A DNA stretch of 64,000 nt from Agromyces kandeliae (GCF_009674665.1 NZ_WKJD01000009.1:1-64000); one strand, 5' to 3'; counted from the first letter of the stretch, positions 15,886 through 25,538 are shown. Numbers and translations: made by a program. The notes: a model not told the origin generated them from the sequence alone.

Positions 15886-17517
15886 TCAGACGAGGCGGTG
15901 CTCGAACGCGTAGGCCGTCGCCGCGGCCCGGCTCGGGACGTCGAGCTTCGCGAAGATGTTGCTCAGGTGACGGGCCACCGTCTTCTCGCTGAGGTGGAGC
16001 TCCGACGCGATCTCGCGGTTGGTGATCCCGCGCGCCACCAACCGGAGCACCTCCGCCTCCCGACCGGTCAGGGGGGTGTCCCCGGGCGCTCGCTCACCAC
16101 GCTGCCGCGCGAGCGCCGCGAGCGCGACGACCGCGCCGAGTTCCGCGAACGCCGACTCGGCCAGCTCCTCCTCGGGCTCCGCGGCCTCGTCCTCGTCGAG
16201 GTCGCGATGCGCCCGCGCCATGAGCACCCGGCACCGCGCGACCTCGTAGGGTGCGCCGACCTCGACCCACGCCTCGCGGGCGGCGCGGAGGCGCGTGAAC
16301 GCCCCGGCCGCGTCCTCGCCGGCGAGCCGGACCTCTCCGTCGGCGTACGCCGCGATCGCGCGGAGCATGACCGACGCGTTCGACCGCTGCATCGCGGCCA
16401 GCTCGTCCGCAGCGGCCCGCGCCGCATCGAGGTCGCCCGCGGCCACCTCGATGCTCACGACGGCGGGCAGCAGGTGGCATCGGGTGGCGGGGTCGGCGCC
16501 CTGGGCGCTGCGACGCATCAGGCTCTGGGCGAGCGCCGCCCGGCCTTCGTCCAGGCGGAGGAGCGCCAGCCCGGGTTGCGGGTCCCAGCCCGACTCCGCG
16601 GCCTTCAGGAACCTCGCCTCCGCGGCGTCGAACTCGCCCCGGAGTCGCAGCACCTCTGCCTGCTGGTAGTGCGCGCCGAACGCCGCTCCGAAGTCACCGG
16701 CGACCAGTCGCTCCTCGGCGAGCTGTGCCGCCGTCATGGCGTCGGTCCACGCCCCGTGCAGGCGGAACAACTCGGCGCGGTGCGCGTGGCACTGCCCGCT
16801 GAACGCGACGAGGGACGGCTGCTCGCCGCACCACCGGTCGAGCGCACGCGTCCACTCGACCGCACGCCCGAGCTCGAACGTCAGGTGGCAGTAGCCGATC
16901 ACGGCGCAGTACACGATTCCGGATGGCACTGGGCCCACCTCGCCCGCGGTGACCGAGACCATCACCTCGTCGAGCATCCGGATCCCCCGGGACGGGTCGC
17001 CGGCCATGATCGCGGCCTGGCCGCTGCCGAGGAGCGCGAACGCGGCCACGTCCGGATCGTCCGTGCGTTCGGCGATCTCGCCGGCCCTGCCGAAGAGCTC
17101 GATCGCCCGGCCCGCCTCTCCCGCGTAGAGCGCGCCCAGCGCCTCAGGGACGAGCACGAATCCGGCGGCGGCCCCGGGCTCGTCGAGTCGTTCGATGAGC
17201 CGCTGCGCGCGTGCGAGCCACCCCATGCCCTGCGACGGGTTGCCCGAGTTCATCGACTGGAGGCTGATCCAGGTCGCGGTGTAAGCGGCGCGGTCCGCGC
17301 GGCCGGCGGCCAGGTGCGCCTCGTGGGCGAGCGTGCCCAGCTCGATCACCCGCTCGCCGAGGCCGACGAGGTCGGCCGCCATGGCGAACCGGTCGAGGTC
17401 GTCGCCCGACAGCGTGGCGGGGCCGCCCTCCGCGCGATCGTACCGATCGACGGCATCGCTCCACCGCCGCTCCGCGTACGCGGTGCGCGCCTGCTCGAGA
17501 ATCGTCGCAGCGACCAT
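15886..17517 (-). CDS. LuxR-family regulator with helical-repeat body (first of a tandem pair)
   Basis: A 543-residue protein. Residues 1-470 are an Ala-rich array of helix pairs resembling TPRs, without the P-loop ATPase typical of LAL/MalT regulators. Residues 483-543 form a LuxR helix-turn-helix (LTGREAEVLRLVARGITNREIA, LSEKTVARHLSNIFAKL). It shares its layout and the phrases CGEQPSLVAFSGQ and ESGWDPQPG with the protein encoded just upstream, so the two are paralogs. The signal sensed and the targets are unknown. Start ATG 17517. Confidence 0.82.
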   Translation of the reverse strand: MVAATILEQARTAYAERRWSDAVDRYDRAEGGPATLSGDDLDRFAMAADLVGLGERVIELGTLAHEAHLAAGRADRAAYTATWISLQSMNSGNPSQGMGWLARAQRLIERLDEPGAAAGFVLVPEALGALYAGEAGRAIELFGRAGEIAERTDDPDVAAFALLGSGQAAIMAGDPSRGIRMLDEVMVSVTAGEVGPVPSGIVYCAVIGYCHLTFELGRAVEWTRALDRWCGEQPSLVAFSGQCHAHRAELFRLHGAWTDAMTAAQLAEERLVAGDFGAAFGAHYQQAEVLRLRGEFDAAEARFLKAAESGWDPQPGLALLRLDEGRAALAQSLMRRSAQGADPATRCHLLPAVVSIEVAAGDLDAARAAADELAAMQRSNASVMLRAIAAYADGEVRLAGEDAAGAFTRLRAAREAWVEVGAPYEVARCRVLMARAHRDLDEDEAAEPEEELAESAFAELGAVVALAALARQRGERAPGDTPLTGREAEVLRLVARGITNREIASELHLSEKTVARHLSNIFAKLDVPSRAAATAYAFEHRLV

Positions 17518-17656
17518 CGCCCTCGGATCGGTCCGCGCGACCGGTCGACCGCGCGGCGCAGCCCTCCCGCGAACCGTACCGCGCAGCCCGCCGGGCGGCA
17601 ATGCCGATCGCCCGGCCGCCCGGTGCGTGCCCATCGCGGCGGCCACGGCCGCAGGA

Positions 17657-19276
17657 TCAGACGAGGCCGTGCTCGTACGCGTACGCCGTCGCCGCCGACC
17701 TCGTCGAGACGCCGAGCTTGGCGAAGATGTTGCTGAGGTGCCGGTCCACGGTGCGCTCGCTGAGCGTGAGCCGCTCCGCGATCCCGCGATTGGTGAGCCC
17801 CGTCGAGACGAGCTGCAGCACCTCCGCCTCCCGGGCGGTGAGGTCCCGGGTCCGGCGCTCCCCCATCCGAGCGGCGGCCTCCGCCAGCGCCGGCTCGGCG
17901 CCGAGCGCGAGGAACGTCTCGCGAGCTCCGCGGAACTCCACGTCGGCCGCGTCGCGGTCGCCGAGCGAGGCGTGCGCGTCGGCCGCGACCAGTCGTGCCC
18001 GCGCGCGCTCGTATGGCGCACCGGCCTCCAGGAACCCGCTCGCCGCCCGCCCGGCGTCGGCGAGCGCGCCGACGGCGTCTCCCGAGGCGAACCGCACGCG
18101 GGCCGCGGCCAGGGCGACGATCGCGTCGAACAGCGGCGTCCCCATCGTGTCGGCCGATCCTCGCAGTTCGTCGAGTGACCGGCGGGCGGCGTCGAGGTCG
18201 CCGGCTGCCGCCTCGATCTCGACGGCGGCGGGGCGCACGAATCGGCCGATGAACGGCACTCCCCCCGCCAGCGTCCGACGGACCTCGGACCGGGCCTGCC
18301 CGGTCCGCCCCATGACGAACAGGAGCAGCGCCGAGCCGGGCTGGGGCTCCCAGCCGGACTCCCGCGCCAGCCGGAAGGATTCGGATGCGGAGTGGAACGC
18401 GCCGCGGAGCCGCTGCACCTCGCCCAGCGCGTACGGCGCGCCGTGCGCCGCACGGAAGTCGCCCGCACGGAATCGCGCCATCGCCGACTCCGCGGAGGCC
18501 GCCGCGGCGTCCCAGTCCCCACGGACCAGCTGGATCTGCGCCAGCAGCGCGGAGCGCTGACCGCTGAAGGTGACGAGCGACGGCTGCGAACGGCACCAGT
18601 GGTCGAGGGCCTCGCTCCACGCCGTCGCGCGATCGAGGTCGCTCGCCATGATCGCGTCGGAGATCATGGCGCACAGCACGTCGCCCGTCTGGAACGGCCC
18701 GGTCCCGCCGGCCTCGATCAGGTCCATCGTGCGGTCATGGATCGCGAGCGCCTCGGTGAGCTCGCCGCCGGCGATGAGCGCCTTCGCGACCACCAGCGAG
18801 GCGCTCGCGATGAGTGCCTGGTCCCCGTGTCGTTCGGCGACGGCGAGGCTCTCCTCGCCCATGCGGCGACCCTCGGACAGGTCACCGCTGTTCAACTGGG
18901 CCACCGCCGGTCCCAATCGGACGGTCGCGGACAGCAGCGGATCGTCGAGTCCGGCGGCGATCTGCATCGCGCGGGAGGACCATGTCTGCGATTCGGAACG
19001 GTCGCCGACCTCGAAGAGCTCGAACGCCATCCACGCGGCCCACCTCGCCGCTGCGGCGCCGTCGGATGCCTCGAGGTACCCGCCGTACGCCCGCGCGCCG
19101 GCGTCGAACGCGGAGTCCCGGTCGCCGCGGAGGATCGCCGCGGTCGAGAGGAGCTCGAGGTCGGCGGCGCCGAGCCCACCGTCCGCGTCGGCCCGGGCGA
19201 GGTATTCGACCGCATCTGCCCACCGCAGCTCCCCTGCCGCGGTCCTGCCGGCCTCGAGCGCGCTCGGCGACGTCAT
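17657..19276 (-). CDS. LuxR-family regulator with helical-repeat body (second of a tandem pair)
   Basis: A 539-residue paralog of the protein encoded at 15886-17517. It has the same helical-repeat body (CRSQPSLVTFSGQ, ESGWEPQPG) and a C-terminal LuxR helix-turn-helix at 479-539 (LTAREAEVLQLVSTGLTNRGIAERL, LSERTVDRHLSNIFAKL). Start ATG 19276 follows GGAGGAG. The 139-nt gap to the next gene is enough for a separate promoter. No ATP-binding or known ligand domain is visible. Confidence 0.82.
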   Translation of the reverse strand: MTSPSALEAGRTAAGELRWADAVEYLARADADGGLGAADLELLSTAAILRGDRDSAFDAGARAYGGYLEASDGAAAARWAAWMAFELFEVGDRSESQTWSSRAMQIAAGLDDPLLSATVRLGPAVAQLNSGDLSEGRRMGEESLAVAERHGDQALIASASLVVAKALIAGGELTEALAIHDRTMDLIEAGGTGPFQTGDVLCAMISDAIMASDLDRATAWSEALDHWCRSQPSLVTFSGQRSALLAQIQLVRGDWDAAAASAESAMARFRAGDFRAAHGAPYALGEVQRLRGAFHSASESFRLARESGWEPQPGSALLLFVMGRTGQARSEVRRTLAGGVPFIGRFVRPAAVEIEAAAGDLDAARRSLDELRGSADTMGTPLFDAIVALAAARVRFASGDAVGALADAGRAASGFLEAGAPYERARARLVAADAHASLGDRDAADVEFRGARETFLALGAEPALAEAAARMGERRTRDLTAREAEVLQLVSTGLTNRGIAERLTLSERTVDRHLSNIFAKLGVSTRSAATAYAYEHGLV

Positions 19277-19381
19277 CGTGCTCCTCCGCGGCCGCCCCCG
19301 GGAGCCGTCCAGCCCGGAACGGCCGCCGAGGCACAAGCTAACGCCGCGCGCGCCGCGGCCGCAAGGAGGCCCGACGGAATG

Positions 19382-19417
19382 ACGAGGGGCCCGCCGGCGA
19401 ACCGGCGGGCCCCTCGT
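19382..19417. terminator. 16-bp hairpin terminator after rplA
   Basis: Arms 19382-19397 and 19402-19417 pair perfectly (ACGAGGGGCCCGCCGG) around a CGAA loop. It lies 17 nt past the rplA stop and marks the end of the secE-nusG-rplKA transcript. Confidence 0.88.
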
Positions 19418-19434
19418 GACGAGTCGGGGTCGAC

Positions 19435-20124
19435 TCAGATGGCGTTGACGTCCAGCGGGATGCCGGGGCCGAACGTGGTCGACACGGCGCCCTTCTGGAT
19501 GTAGCGGCCCTTGGCGCTCGACGGCTTGAGGCGGACGATCTCCTCGAGCGCGGTCGTGATGTTCTCATCGAGCTGCTGCTGCGTGAAGGACGACTTGCCG
19601 ACGACGAAGTGCACGTTGGCGTGCTTGTCGACGCGGAACTCGATCTTGCCGCCCTTGATGTCCTCGACGGCCTTCGCCGGGTTCGGGGTCACGGTGCCGG
19701 TCTTCGGGTTCGGCATGAGGCCGCGCGGGCCGAGGACCTTGCCGAGACGGCCGACCTGGCCCATGAGCTCAGGCGTGGCGACGGCCGCGTCGAACGCGGT
19801 GTAGCCGCCGGAGACCTTCTCGATGAGCTCGGCGCCGCCGACCTCGTCGGCGCCGGCCGCGATCGCGGCCTCGGCCGCGGGGCCGGTCGCGAACACGATG
19901 ACGCGAGCGGTCTTGCCGGTGCCGTGCGGGAGGATGACGGTGCCGCGCACCATCTGGTCGGCCTTGCGCGGGTCGACGCCCAGCTTCAGCGCGACCTCGA
20001 CGGTCGAGTCGAACTTCGCCGAGCCGGTCTCCTTCGCGAGCGCGACGGCGTCGGTCGGGGTGTAGTACTTGCCGGCCTCGATCTTCTCGGCCGCGGCCCG
20101 GTAGGCCTTGGACTTCTGTGCCAT
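19435..20124 (-). CDS. rplA: 50S ribosomal protein L1
   Basis: A 229-residue ribosomal protein L1, which binds 23S rRNA at the mobile L1 stalk and in many bacteria represses its own operon. The signature [21 protein letters not shown] is present. ATG 20124 follows AAGGAG. It comes after rplK with a 141-nt gap that contains a 20-bp perfect palindrome, longer than usual for this pair. Confidence 0.98.
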   Translation of the reverse strand: MAQKSKAYRAAAEKIEAGKYYTPTDAVALAKETGSAKFDSTVEVALKLGVDPRKADQMVRGTVILPHGTGKTARVIVFATGPAAEAAIAAGADEVGGAELIEKVSGGYTAFDAAVATPELMGQVGRLGKVLGPRGLMPNPKTGTVTPNPAKAVEDIKGGKIEFRVDKHANVHFVVGKSSFTQQQLDENITTALEEIVRLKPSSAKGRYIQKGAVSTTFGPGIPLDVNAI

Positions 20125-20195
20125 GTTGGTTCTCCTTGCGAGAGTGTGGTCATCGCGCCTGGCGGGCGCTGCCACGAATGAGAGTTCTGGTGAAC

Positions 20196-20215
20196 GGATG
20201 CCGCGCGGCATCCGC
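20196..20215. repeat. Perfect 20-bp palindrome in the rplK-rplA gap
   Basis: CGGATGCCGCGCGGCATCCG is its own reverse complement. Its arms are the GGATGCC/GGCATCC word that is over-represented throughout the window. As RNA it could form a short hairpin between the two cistrons, but with no loop it may matter more as a DNA site. Confidence 0.6.
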
Positions 20216-20265
20216 TGCGCCGATCGCGAGCGGCCCCGTGGGACGCGTGATCGGCGAGGAAGGCC

Positions 20266-20694
20266 TTACTCGACCGTGATGCCCATCGAGCGGGCGGTGC
20301 CCGCGATGATCTTCGACGCGGCGTCGAGGTCGTTGGCGTTGAGGTCGGCCATCTTCGTCTCGGCGATCTCGCGGACCTGGGCGGGCGTGATCTTGCCGAC
20401 CTTGGTGGTGTGCGGGACGCCCGAGCCCTTGGCGACGCCGGCGGCCTTCTTGATGAGCTCGGCGGCGGGCGGGGTCTTCAGGATGAAGGTGAACGAGCGG
20501 TCCTCGTAGACCGTGATCTCGACGGGGATGACGTTCCCGCGCTGAGCCTCGGTGGCCGCGTTGTAGGCCTTGCAGAACTCCATGATGTTCACGCCGTGCT
20601 GACCCAGGGCCGGGCCGATCGGCGGGGCCGGGTTGGCGGCGCCGGCCTTGATCTGAAGCTTGATCAGACCAGTGACCTTCTTCTTCGGTGCCAT
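20266..20694 (-). CDS. rplK: 50S ribosomal protein L11
   Basis: A 142-residue L11, part of the GTPase-associated centre and the thiostrepton/RelA contact site. It begins [18 protein letters not shown], with the flexible loop [13 protein letters not shown] and C-terminal [11 protein letters not shown]. Start ATG 20694 follows AGAAAGAGAG. It is separated from nusG by 150 nt containing a hairpin. Confidence 0.98.
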   Translation of the reverse strand: MAPKKKVTGLIKLQIKAGAANPAPPIGPALGQHGVNIMEFCKAYNAATEAQRGNVIPVEITVYEDRSFTFILKTPPAAELIKKAAGVAKGSGVPHTTKVGKITPAQVREIAETKMADLNANDLDAASKIIAGTARSMGITVE

Positions 20695-20796
20695 GATTTC
20701 TCTCTTTCTGTTCGAACGCCCCGAGCGGGGCACTCTCCCGCGATGCCGGCGGTTCCGGTCGCGGTGGTCGGTGTGCGGTGTGTCCGTGACGCAGCA

Positions 20797-20823
20797 CAAC
20801 CCTCCGATGATACCGGAGGGTTG
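20797..20823. terminator. Hairpin between nusG and rplK (partial terminator or attenuator)
   Basis: CAACCCTCCG (20797-20806) pairs with 20814-20823 around a 7-nt loop; outer GCAG/CTGC bases extend it with a 2-nt bulge. On the minus strand it lies 21 nt after the nusG stop. No T-run follows, so read-through into rplK is likely. Confidence 0.5.
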
Positions 20824-20844
20824 CTGCGGGGGCCCTGAGAGCCC

Positions 20845-21768
20845 CTAGAGCTTGGTGACCTGGTCGAAGCTGAGCTCGACCGGGGTCTCGCGCTCGAAGA
20901 GCGAGACGAGGACCGTGAGCTTGCCGCTCTCGGGCTTGATCTCGCTGATCGTGCCGGGCAGGCCCGCGAACGAGCCGTCCTTGATGGTGATGGTCTCGCC
21001 GATCTCGAAGTCGACCTCGGCGGGGATCTGGCGTGCGGCGCCGCCCGTGGCGGCACCCTTCGCACCCTTGGCGGGCGCGACGTCCTTGATGTCGACGAGG
21101 CTCTTCAGCATGTTGAAGGCCTCCTCGAAGCGGAGGGGGGTCGGGTTGTGGGCGTTGCCCACGAAGCCGGTGACGCCGGGCGTGTGGCGGATGACCGACC
21201 AGCTCTCCTCGTTGAGCTCCATGCGGACGAGCACGTAGCCGGGCACGCGCACACGCGTGACCATCTTGCGCTGGCCGTTCTTGATCTCGACGACATCCTC
21301 CATCGGCACCTCGACCTGGTGGATGTAGTCGGCCATCGCCATGGTCTCGCGGCGCTGCTCGACGTTCGCCTTCACGCGGCGCTCGAAACCCGCGTAGGAG
21401 TGCACGACGTACCACTTGCCCGGGAGGAAGCGCAGCTCGTTGCGGAACGCCTCGTAGGGGTCGTGGTCCTCGTCCTCCTCGGTGACGGCGTCGAAGGCGG
21501 CCTCCGCCTCATCGGCGGAGTCGACGTCGAGGGCGTCCTCGACGACCGCGTCGGCCTCGGGGTCGGTCGCCTCGGCGATCGCGTCGAGGACGGCGTCGAG
21601 GTCGACGTCGTTGCCCTCGTCGTCGACCACGTGGACGGCGCGGTGCTCCGCCGGCTCGACGGAATCCTCGTCGCGCTCGAGCGAGTTGCCCTCCTGCGCC
21701 TCGTCCTCTTCGGAGGACTGCTCGGCGGCGGTCGCCCAGTCGACGTCCTGTCGCTCGTTCTTCGACAC
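20845..21768 (-). CDS. nusG: Transcription elongation/anti-termination factor NusG with acidic N-terminal extension
   Basis: A 307-residue NusG that binds RNA polymerase and links it to ribosomes or Rho. The NGN domain starts near 118 ([20 protein letters not shown]) and the KOW domain occupies about 253-307 ([17 protein letters not shown]). Residues 1-110 are a low-complexity extension rich in Asp/Glu/Ala, an actinobacterial feature without assigned role. GTG 21768 follows GAGGAA. It lies 66 nt after secE. Confidence 0.97.
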   Translation of the reverse strand: MSKNERQDVDWATAAEQSSEEDEAQEGNSLERDEDSVEPAEHRAVHVVDDEGNDVDLDAVLDAIAEATDPEADAVVEDALDVDSADEAEAAFDAVTEEDEDHDPYEAFRNELRFLPGKWYVVHSYAGFERRVKANVEQRRETMAMADYIHQVEVPMEDVVEIKNGQRKMVTRVRVPGYVLVRMELNEESWSVIRHTPGVTGFVGNAHNPTPLRFEEAFNMLKSLVDIKDVAPAKGAKGAATGGAARQIPAEVDFEIGETITIKDGSFAGLPGTISEIKPESGKLTVLVSLFERETPVELSFDQVTKL

Positions 21769-21834
21769 TTCCTCAATCCTTCTTTCTGCCGTGCCGCCGG
21801 GTACCGGCGGGCAGGTGTCGGGCCGACGGCCCGA

Positions 21835-22110
21835 TCAGACCCCCGGCGTTCCGAAGACGAATACGACCAGCCATGAGAAGACCTGGTCGAGCCCCCAGAC
21901 GATCGCCATCATGATGGCCACGAAGACCAGCACCACCGCGGTGAAGCTCGCGAGCTCCTTGCGCGTCGGGGTGACGACCTTCTTCAGCTCGCCGATGACC
22001 TGTCGGATGAACAGGGCGATCCGTGCGAAGGGGTTGCGCCGCGCCGCGCTCTCGCGCTTGGCATTGGCGACGACATCCTCGCTGGGTTCGTCGAGTACTT
22101 TCCGGGCCAC
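21835..22110 (-). CDS. secE: Preprotein translocase subunit SecE
   Basis: A 91-residue SecE, the single-span clamp subunit of the SecYEG channel. FIRQVIGELKKVVTPTRKEL is the conserved amphipathic region and one membrane helix follows (about 60-80). GTG 22110 (VARKVLDEP) is preferred over GTG 22119 because GAAAGG then lies 8 nt upstream rather than touching the start. It sits 41 nt after tRNA-Trp. Confidence 0.95.
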   Translation of the reverse strand: MARKVLDEPSEDVVANAKRESAARRNPFARIALFIRQVIGELKKVVTPTRKELASFTAVVLVFVAIMMAIVWGLDQVFSWLVVFVFGTPGV

Positions 22111-22151
22111 CTCGTACACCTTTCATGGGCCGGCCATCGCCGGCCGGCTCG

Positions 22152-22224
22152 CAGGGCGGACAGGACTCGAACCTGCAACCTGCGGTTTTGGAGACCGCTG
22201 CTCTACCAATTGAGCCACCGCCCT
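22152..22224 (-). tRNA. trpT: tRNA-Trp (anticodon CCA)
   Basis: On the minus strand a 73-nt cloverleaf is readable: acceptor AGGGCGG/CCGCCCT (22218-22224 with 22153-22159), D-arm GGCTCAATTGGTAGAGC, anticodon loop CTCCAAA and T-arm with GGTTCGAGTCC. The anticodon is CCA. The 3' CCA is not encoded. Placement directly before secE is common in Actinobacteria. Confidence 0.97.
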
Positions 22225-22342
22225 AAGCGATCCGGCTGACCGGATCACCTCGGGTCGAAGCCGCTTCGATCAGCACTCGCGACGGGCAGTTCACCCGCTG
22301 CGAAGGCGCGTTCGATCTTGGCTGACTTCAACAACCTCACCA

Positions 22343-22371
22343 AGTGTATGCGACGCGGGAAGGTGCGCCAA
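22343..22371 (-). promoter_or_regulatory. Promoter of the tRNA-Trp-secE-nusG-rplK-rplA unit
   Basis: On the minus strand TTGGCG (22366-22371) and TACACT (22343-22348) are spaced by 17 bp. Transcription would begin near 22336, about 110 nt before the tRNA. This is the best sigma-70-like match in the region. Confidence 0.7.
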
Positions 22372-22685
22372 ACCGTGGCCGCGCTCCGCCCGCGAGACAT
22401 GGGACGTACGTCCCGAGAGTTCCTCGCGGGACCGGCGTATCGTTGCTGGTGCAACCGCTCCGGCGGGGCAGACAGGTTTCGGGGAGCGCGCCTGTGGGGG
22501 CAGGCGCCGGACGCCGCGGCTCGGGGGAACACCGCCGCGGCGTCCCTTCCGTCCGTCCGTGCCGGCATGACCGCGGTCGCTTCCCCGGATGCCACCGAGG
22601 GGACGATCGGCGGCATCCGGACGATCCGTCCGGACGCGTGTCCGTGAGCATCCGCTCCCCCGCTGACGCGCGCGGGCCCGCGCCG

Positions 22686-22691
22686 TAGGCT
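22686..22691 (+). promoter_or_regulatory. Leaderless promoter CTGACG-N17-TAGGCT
   Basis: TAGGCT ends 6 nt before GTG 22698, so transcription should begin at or next to the start codon. CTGACG at 22663-22668 is spaced 17 bp upstream as a -35 element. Confidence 0.65.
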
Positions 22692-22697
22692 GGAGGC

Positions 22698-23915
22698 GTG
22701 ACCGATCAGCGCCGTCTCTCCGCCCGCATCTCCGCCATCGCCGAGTCCGCGACCCTCAAGGTCGATGCAAAGGCCAAGGCCCTCCAGGCCGAGGGGCGTC
22801 CCGTGATCTCCTACGCGGCGGGCGAACCCGACTTCCCGACGCCCGCGCACATCGTCGAGGCCGCGCTCGAGGCCGTCAGCGACCCGCGCAACCACCGCTA
22901 CACGCCGGCGGCCGGCCTGCCCGACCTGCGCGCCGCCGTCGCCGAGAAGACCCGGCGCGATTCGGGGCTCGAGGTCGGCGCGAACCAGGTCGTGGTCACC
23001 AACGGCGGCAAGCAGGCCGTCTACCAGGCCTTCCAGGTGCTGCTCGACGACGGCGACGAGGTGCTCGTCCCGACGCCCTACTGGACCACCTACCCCGAGG
23101 CGATCAAGCTCGCCGGCGGGCGACAGATCGACGTGTTCGCCGGCTCGGAGCAGGGCTACCTCGTCACGGTCGAGCAGCTCGAGGCCGCGCGCACCGAGCG
23201 GACCCGCGCCCTGCTGTTCGTCTCTCCGTCGAACCCGACCGGTGCCGTGTACCCGCCCGAGCAGGTGAAGGCCATCGGCGAGTGGGCGCTCGAGCACGGC
23301 ATCTGGGTCGTGACCGACGAGATCTACCAGAACCTCACCTATGCCGAGGACCCGGAGGCCGCCCCGCCGCGCGCGGTCTCGATCGTCGAGGCCGTGCCGG
23401 GCCTGGCCGAGCAGGCGATCCTCGTCAACGGCGTCGCGAAGACCTACGCGATGACCGGCTGGCGCCTCGGCTGGATGGTCGGCCCCGCCGACGTCATGAA
23501 GGGCGCCGCCAACCTGCAGTCGCACCTCACGTCGAACGTGTCGAACATCTCGCAGCGCGCCGCGATCGCGGCCCTCACCGGCCCGCAGGAGCCCGTGGAG
23601 GAGATGCGCCGGGCGTTCGACCGTCGCCGGCGCACGATCGTCGGCGAGCTGTCGAAGATCGACGGCATGTCCGTGCCGGTGCCCGAGGGCGCCTTCTACG
23701 TCTACCCCGACGTCTCGGGGCTGCTCGGCCGCGAGTGGGCCGGCGTGACGCCGACCACGTCGCTCGAGCTCGCCGACCTCATGCTCGAGCGCGCCGAGGT
23801 CGCGGCGGTTCCCGGCGAGGCGTTCGGACCGAGCGGCTTCCTCCGATTCAGCTACGCGCTGGGCGACGCGCCGCTCCTCGAGGGCGTGCAGCGCCTCCAG
23901 GAGCTGTTCTCCTGA
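22698..23915 (+). CDS. Class I PLP-dependent aminotransferase (aspartate aminotransferase type)
   Basis: A 405-residue fold-type I aminotransferase of the bacterial aspartate aminotransferase (AspC/AAT-Ib) group, which makes aspartate from oxaloacetate and glutamate. Landmarks are [26 protein letters not shown], the PLP lysine in [16 protein letters not shown] and the substrate Arg near FLRFSYA. GTG start with a -10 box six bases ahead indicates a leaderless message. The position divergent to tRNA-Trp/secE resembles the order in related genomes. Confidence 0.92.
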   Translation: MTDQRRLSARISAIAESATLKVDAKAKALQAEGRPVISYAAGEPDFPTPAHIVEAALEAVSDPRNHRYTPAAGLPDLRAAVAEKTRRDSGLEVGANQVVVTNGGKQAVYQAFQVLLDDGDEVLVPTPYWTTYPEAIKLAGGRQIDVFAGSEQGYLVTVEQLEAARTERTRALLFVSPSNPTGAVYPPEQVKAIGEWALEHGIWVVTDEIYQNLTYAEDPEAAPPRAVSIVEAVPGLAEQAILVNGVAKTYAMTGWRLGWMVGPADVMKGAANLQSHLTSNVSNISQRAAIAALTGPQEPVEEMRRAFDRRRRTIVGELSKIDGMSVPVPEGAFYVYPDVSGLLGREWAGVTPTTSLELADLMLERAEVAAVPGEAFGPSGFLRFSYALGDAPLLEGVQRLQELFS

Positions 23916-23929
23916 CCGGGATCCCGCCG

Positions 23930-25441
23930 ATGGATCGCGCGGCGCGCCACGCGCACGAGCCCCGCAGCAGCGCGGACGTCGTCGGCGAGCACTCGCAGTA
24001 CCGCCTCGACCTCGAGCGGGTCAGGTTCTCGCCCTACTTCTCGCGCCTCTCGGCCGTGACCCAGGTGATCGGGCAGCCGGGCGCGGGGCCGCTGATCCAC
24101 AACCGGCTGACGCACTCGATCAAGGTCACCGCCGTGGCGCGTGCGATCGCGGTCAAGATGACGGATGCCGCGTCGCCGACGCGCGACTTCGCGCTCGCGC
24201 ACGGCTGCGACGCGGTCGTCGTGCAGGCGGCGGCGAGCGCGCACGACCTCGGCCATCCGCCCTTCGGGCACCTCGGCGAGCGCGTGCTCGACCGACTCGC
24301 GCGCGACACGCTGGGCCTGCCCGACGGCTTCGAGGGCAACGCGCAGACCTACCGGATCGTCACGACGCTCGACGTGAGCGAGGTCGCCCCGCGCGGGCTC
24401 AACCTCACGGCCGCCGTGCGGAGTGCGGTGGCGAAGTACCCGTGGACGCGCCACGTGGACGTGGCCGCGCTCGGCGACGGGCCGCTGCCGCGAGGGTTCC
24501 GTCGCACCGATCGCGGCGTCGAGGTGCTGAAGTTCTCGGCGTACGGGATCGACGCGGCCGACCTGTCCGAGGCGCGCGAGGGCCATCCGCCGCTCAGGCA
24601 GTCGCTCGAGTGCTCGATCATGGACATCGCCGACGACATCGCGTACTCGATCCACGACGTCGACGACTTCCACCGCGCGGGCCTGCTCGGACAGGGCGCG
24701 GTCGCGCGCGAGTTCCGGGGCTGGATCGAGTCGAGCCTGCAGTTGCGCGACCTCGACGACGAGGAGCTCGCGCGCCGCAGTGCGCCGCCCGGCAGCGCGC
24801 TCGAGGCGCTGCGTCGGAAGCTCCACGCCTCCGACCCGTGGATCGCGGGCGACGAGGCGTTCCGCGCCGCGGTCGGCGTGGTCGCGGACGACCTCGTCGA
24901 CGGCCTCCTCGCCAGTCCGTTCGACGGCTCGATCGCGGCCGAGCGCGCGCTGTCGTCGTTCACGAACCGGTGGATCGACCACCTGCAGTCCTCCGTCGTC
25001 CCCGCGCCCGCGGGCGTCGCACGGGCCGGGCTCGTGACGCTCGACGAGCGGGCGTGGCACGAGGTGGAGATCCTGAAGTTCGTGCACCGGCACTTCATCC
25101 TCGACCGGTCCGACATCGTGATGTACCAGCGCGGCCTCAGCCGCGTGATCACGCGTGCGGTGAAGGGACTCACGGCGTGGCTCCGCGACGAGGACGACCG
25201 CGATCGCGTGCCGCTCCGCCTCCGCGAGCTGGTCGAGATCGCGACCGACGGATACGCGCAGCTGCGCACGACGCGACCCGACGGCGTGCCCGTGCCCGAG
25301 GCGTCCGAGGTGAGGGCGCTCGGGGTGGGTCGTGGCGTCGTCGACTACGTCGCCTCGCTCTCCGACGACCAGGCGCTCGCGGTCTCCGAGGCGATCGACG
25401 GTCGGCCCGACCGGCTGTGGGACATCGGCCAGAACCTCTGA
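23930..25441 (+). CDS. dgt: Deoxyguanosinetriphosphate triphosphohydrolase-like HD protein
   Basis: A 503-residue HD-domain phosphohydrolase of the dGTPase family, which cleaves dNTPs to nucleoside and triphosphate. The metal-binding motif is spread over LIHNRLTHSIKV, SAHDLGHPPFGH and SIMDIADDIAYSIHDVDD. ATG 23930 is 14 nt after the aminotransferase stop, so the two are probably co-transcribed. It is longer than the about 420-residue minimal form, with extra helices at 250-380. dGTP preference is not certain. Confidence 0.9.
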   Translation: MDRAARHAHEPRSSADVVGEHSQYRLDLERVRFSPYFSRLSAVTQVIGQPGAGPLIHNRLTHSIKVTAVARAIAVKMTDAASPTRDFALAHGCDAVVVQAAASAHDLGHPPFGHLGERVLDRLARDTLGLPDGFEGNAQTYRIVTTLDVSEVAPRGLNLTAAVRSAVAKYPWTRHVDVAALGDGPLPRGFRRTDRGVEVLKFSAYGIDAADLSEAREGHPPLRQSLECSIMDIADDIAYSIHDVDDFHRAGLLGQGAVAREFRGWIESSLQLRDLDDEELARRSAPPGSALEALRRKLHASDPWIAGDEAFRAAVGVVADDLVDGLLASPFDGSIAAERALSSFTNRWIDHLQSSVVPAPAGVARAGLVTLDERAWHEVEILKFVHRHFILDRSDIVMYQRGLSRVITRAVKGLTAWLRDEDDRDRVPLRLRELVEIATDGYAQLRTTRPDGVPVPEASEVRALGVGRGVVDYVASLSDDQALAVSEAIDGRPDRLWDIGQNL

Positions 25442-25538
25442 TCGAGGGTCGCACGCGCATCAGCGGGCCGGAACGTCCGGTGCCGTCGGTCGGACCGCGC
25501 ACCGGCGCTGAACTTCCTGCGGTCGACCGGCCACGGCG

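Larger units (their letters stand above)
22225..22697. other. 473-nt intergenic region with structured plus-strand segment
   Basis: No convincing gene is seen. Besides the two flanking promoters it holds a perfect palindrome GGGACGTACGTCCC (22401-22414), a TATCGT word (22438-22443) and two consecutive plus-strand hairpins: GCGCCTG/CAGGCGC (22488-22507) and GACGCCGCGGC/GCCGCGGCGTC (22510-22544). Together these could mark a small RNA transcribed toward the aminotransferase. A 109-codon plus-strand frame across the region has poor codon character and is not called. Confidence 0.4.

Noticed and set aside
19435..22224. Horizontal transfer or mobile island near the tRNA-Trp gene
   Set aside because: The tRNA is followed by secE, nusG, rplK and rplA in the normal order; no integrase or repeated attachment sequence is seen.
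22318..22647. A 109-codon plus-strand frame between tRNA-Trp and the aminotransferase
   Set aside because: No binding site, poor codon character, and it overlaps a good minus-strand promoter and hairpins.
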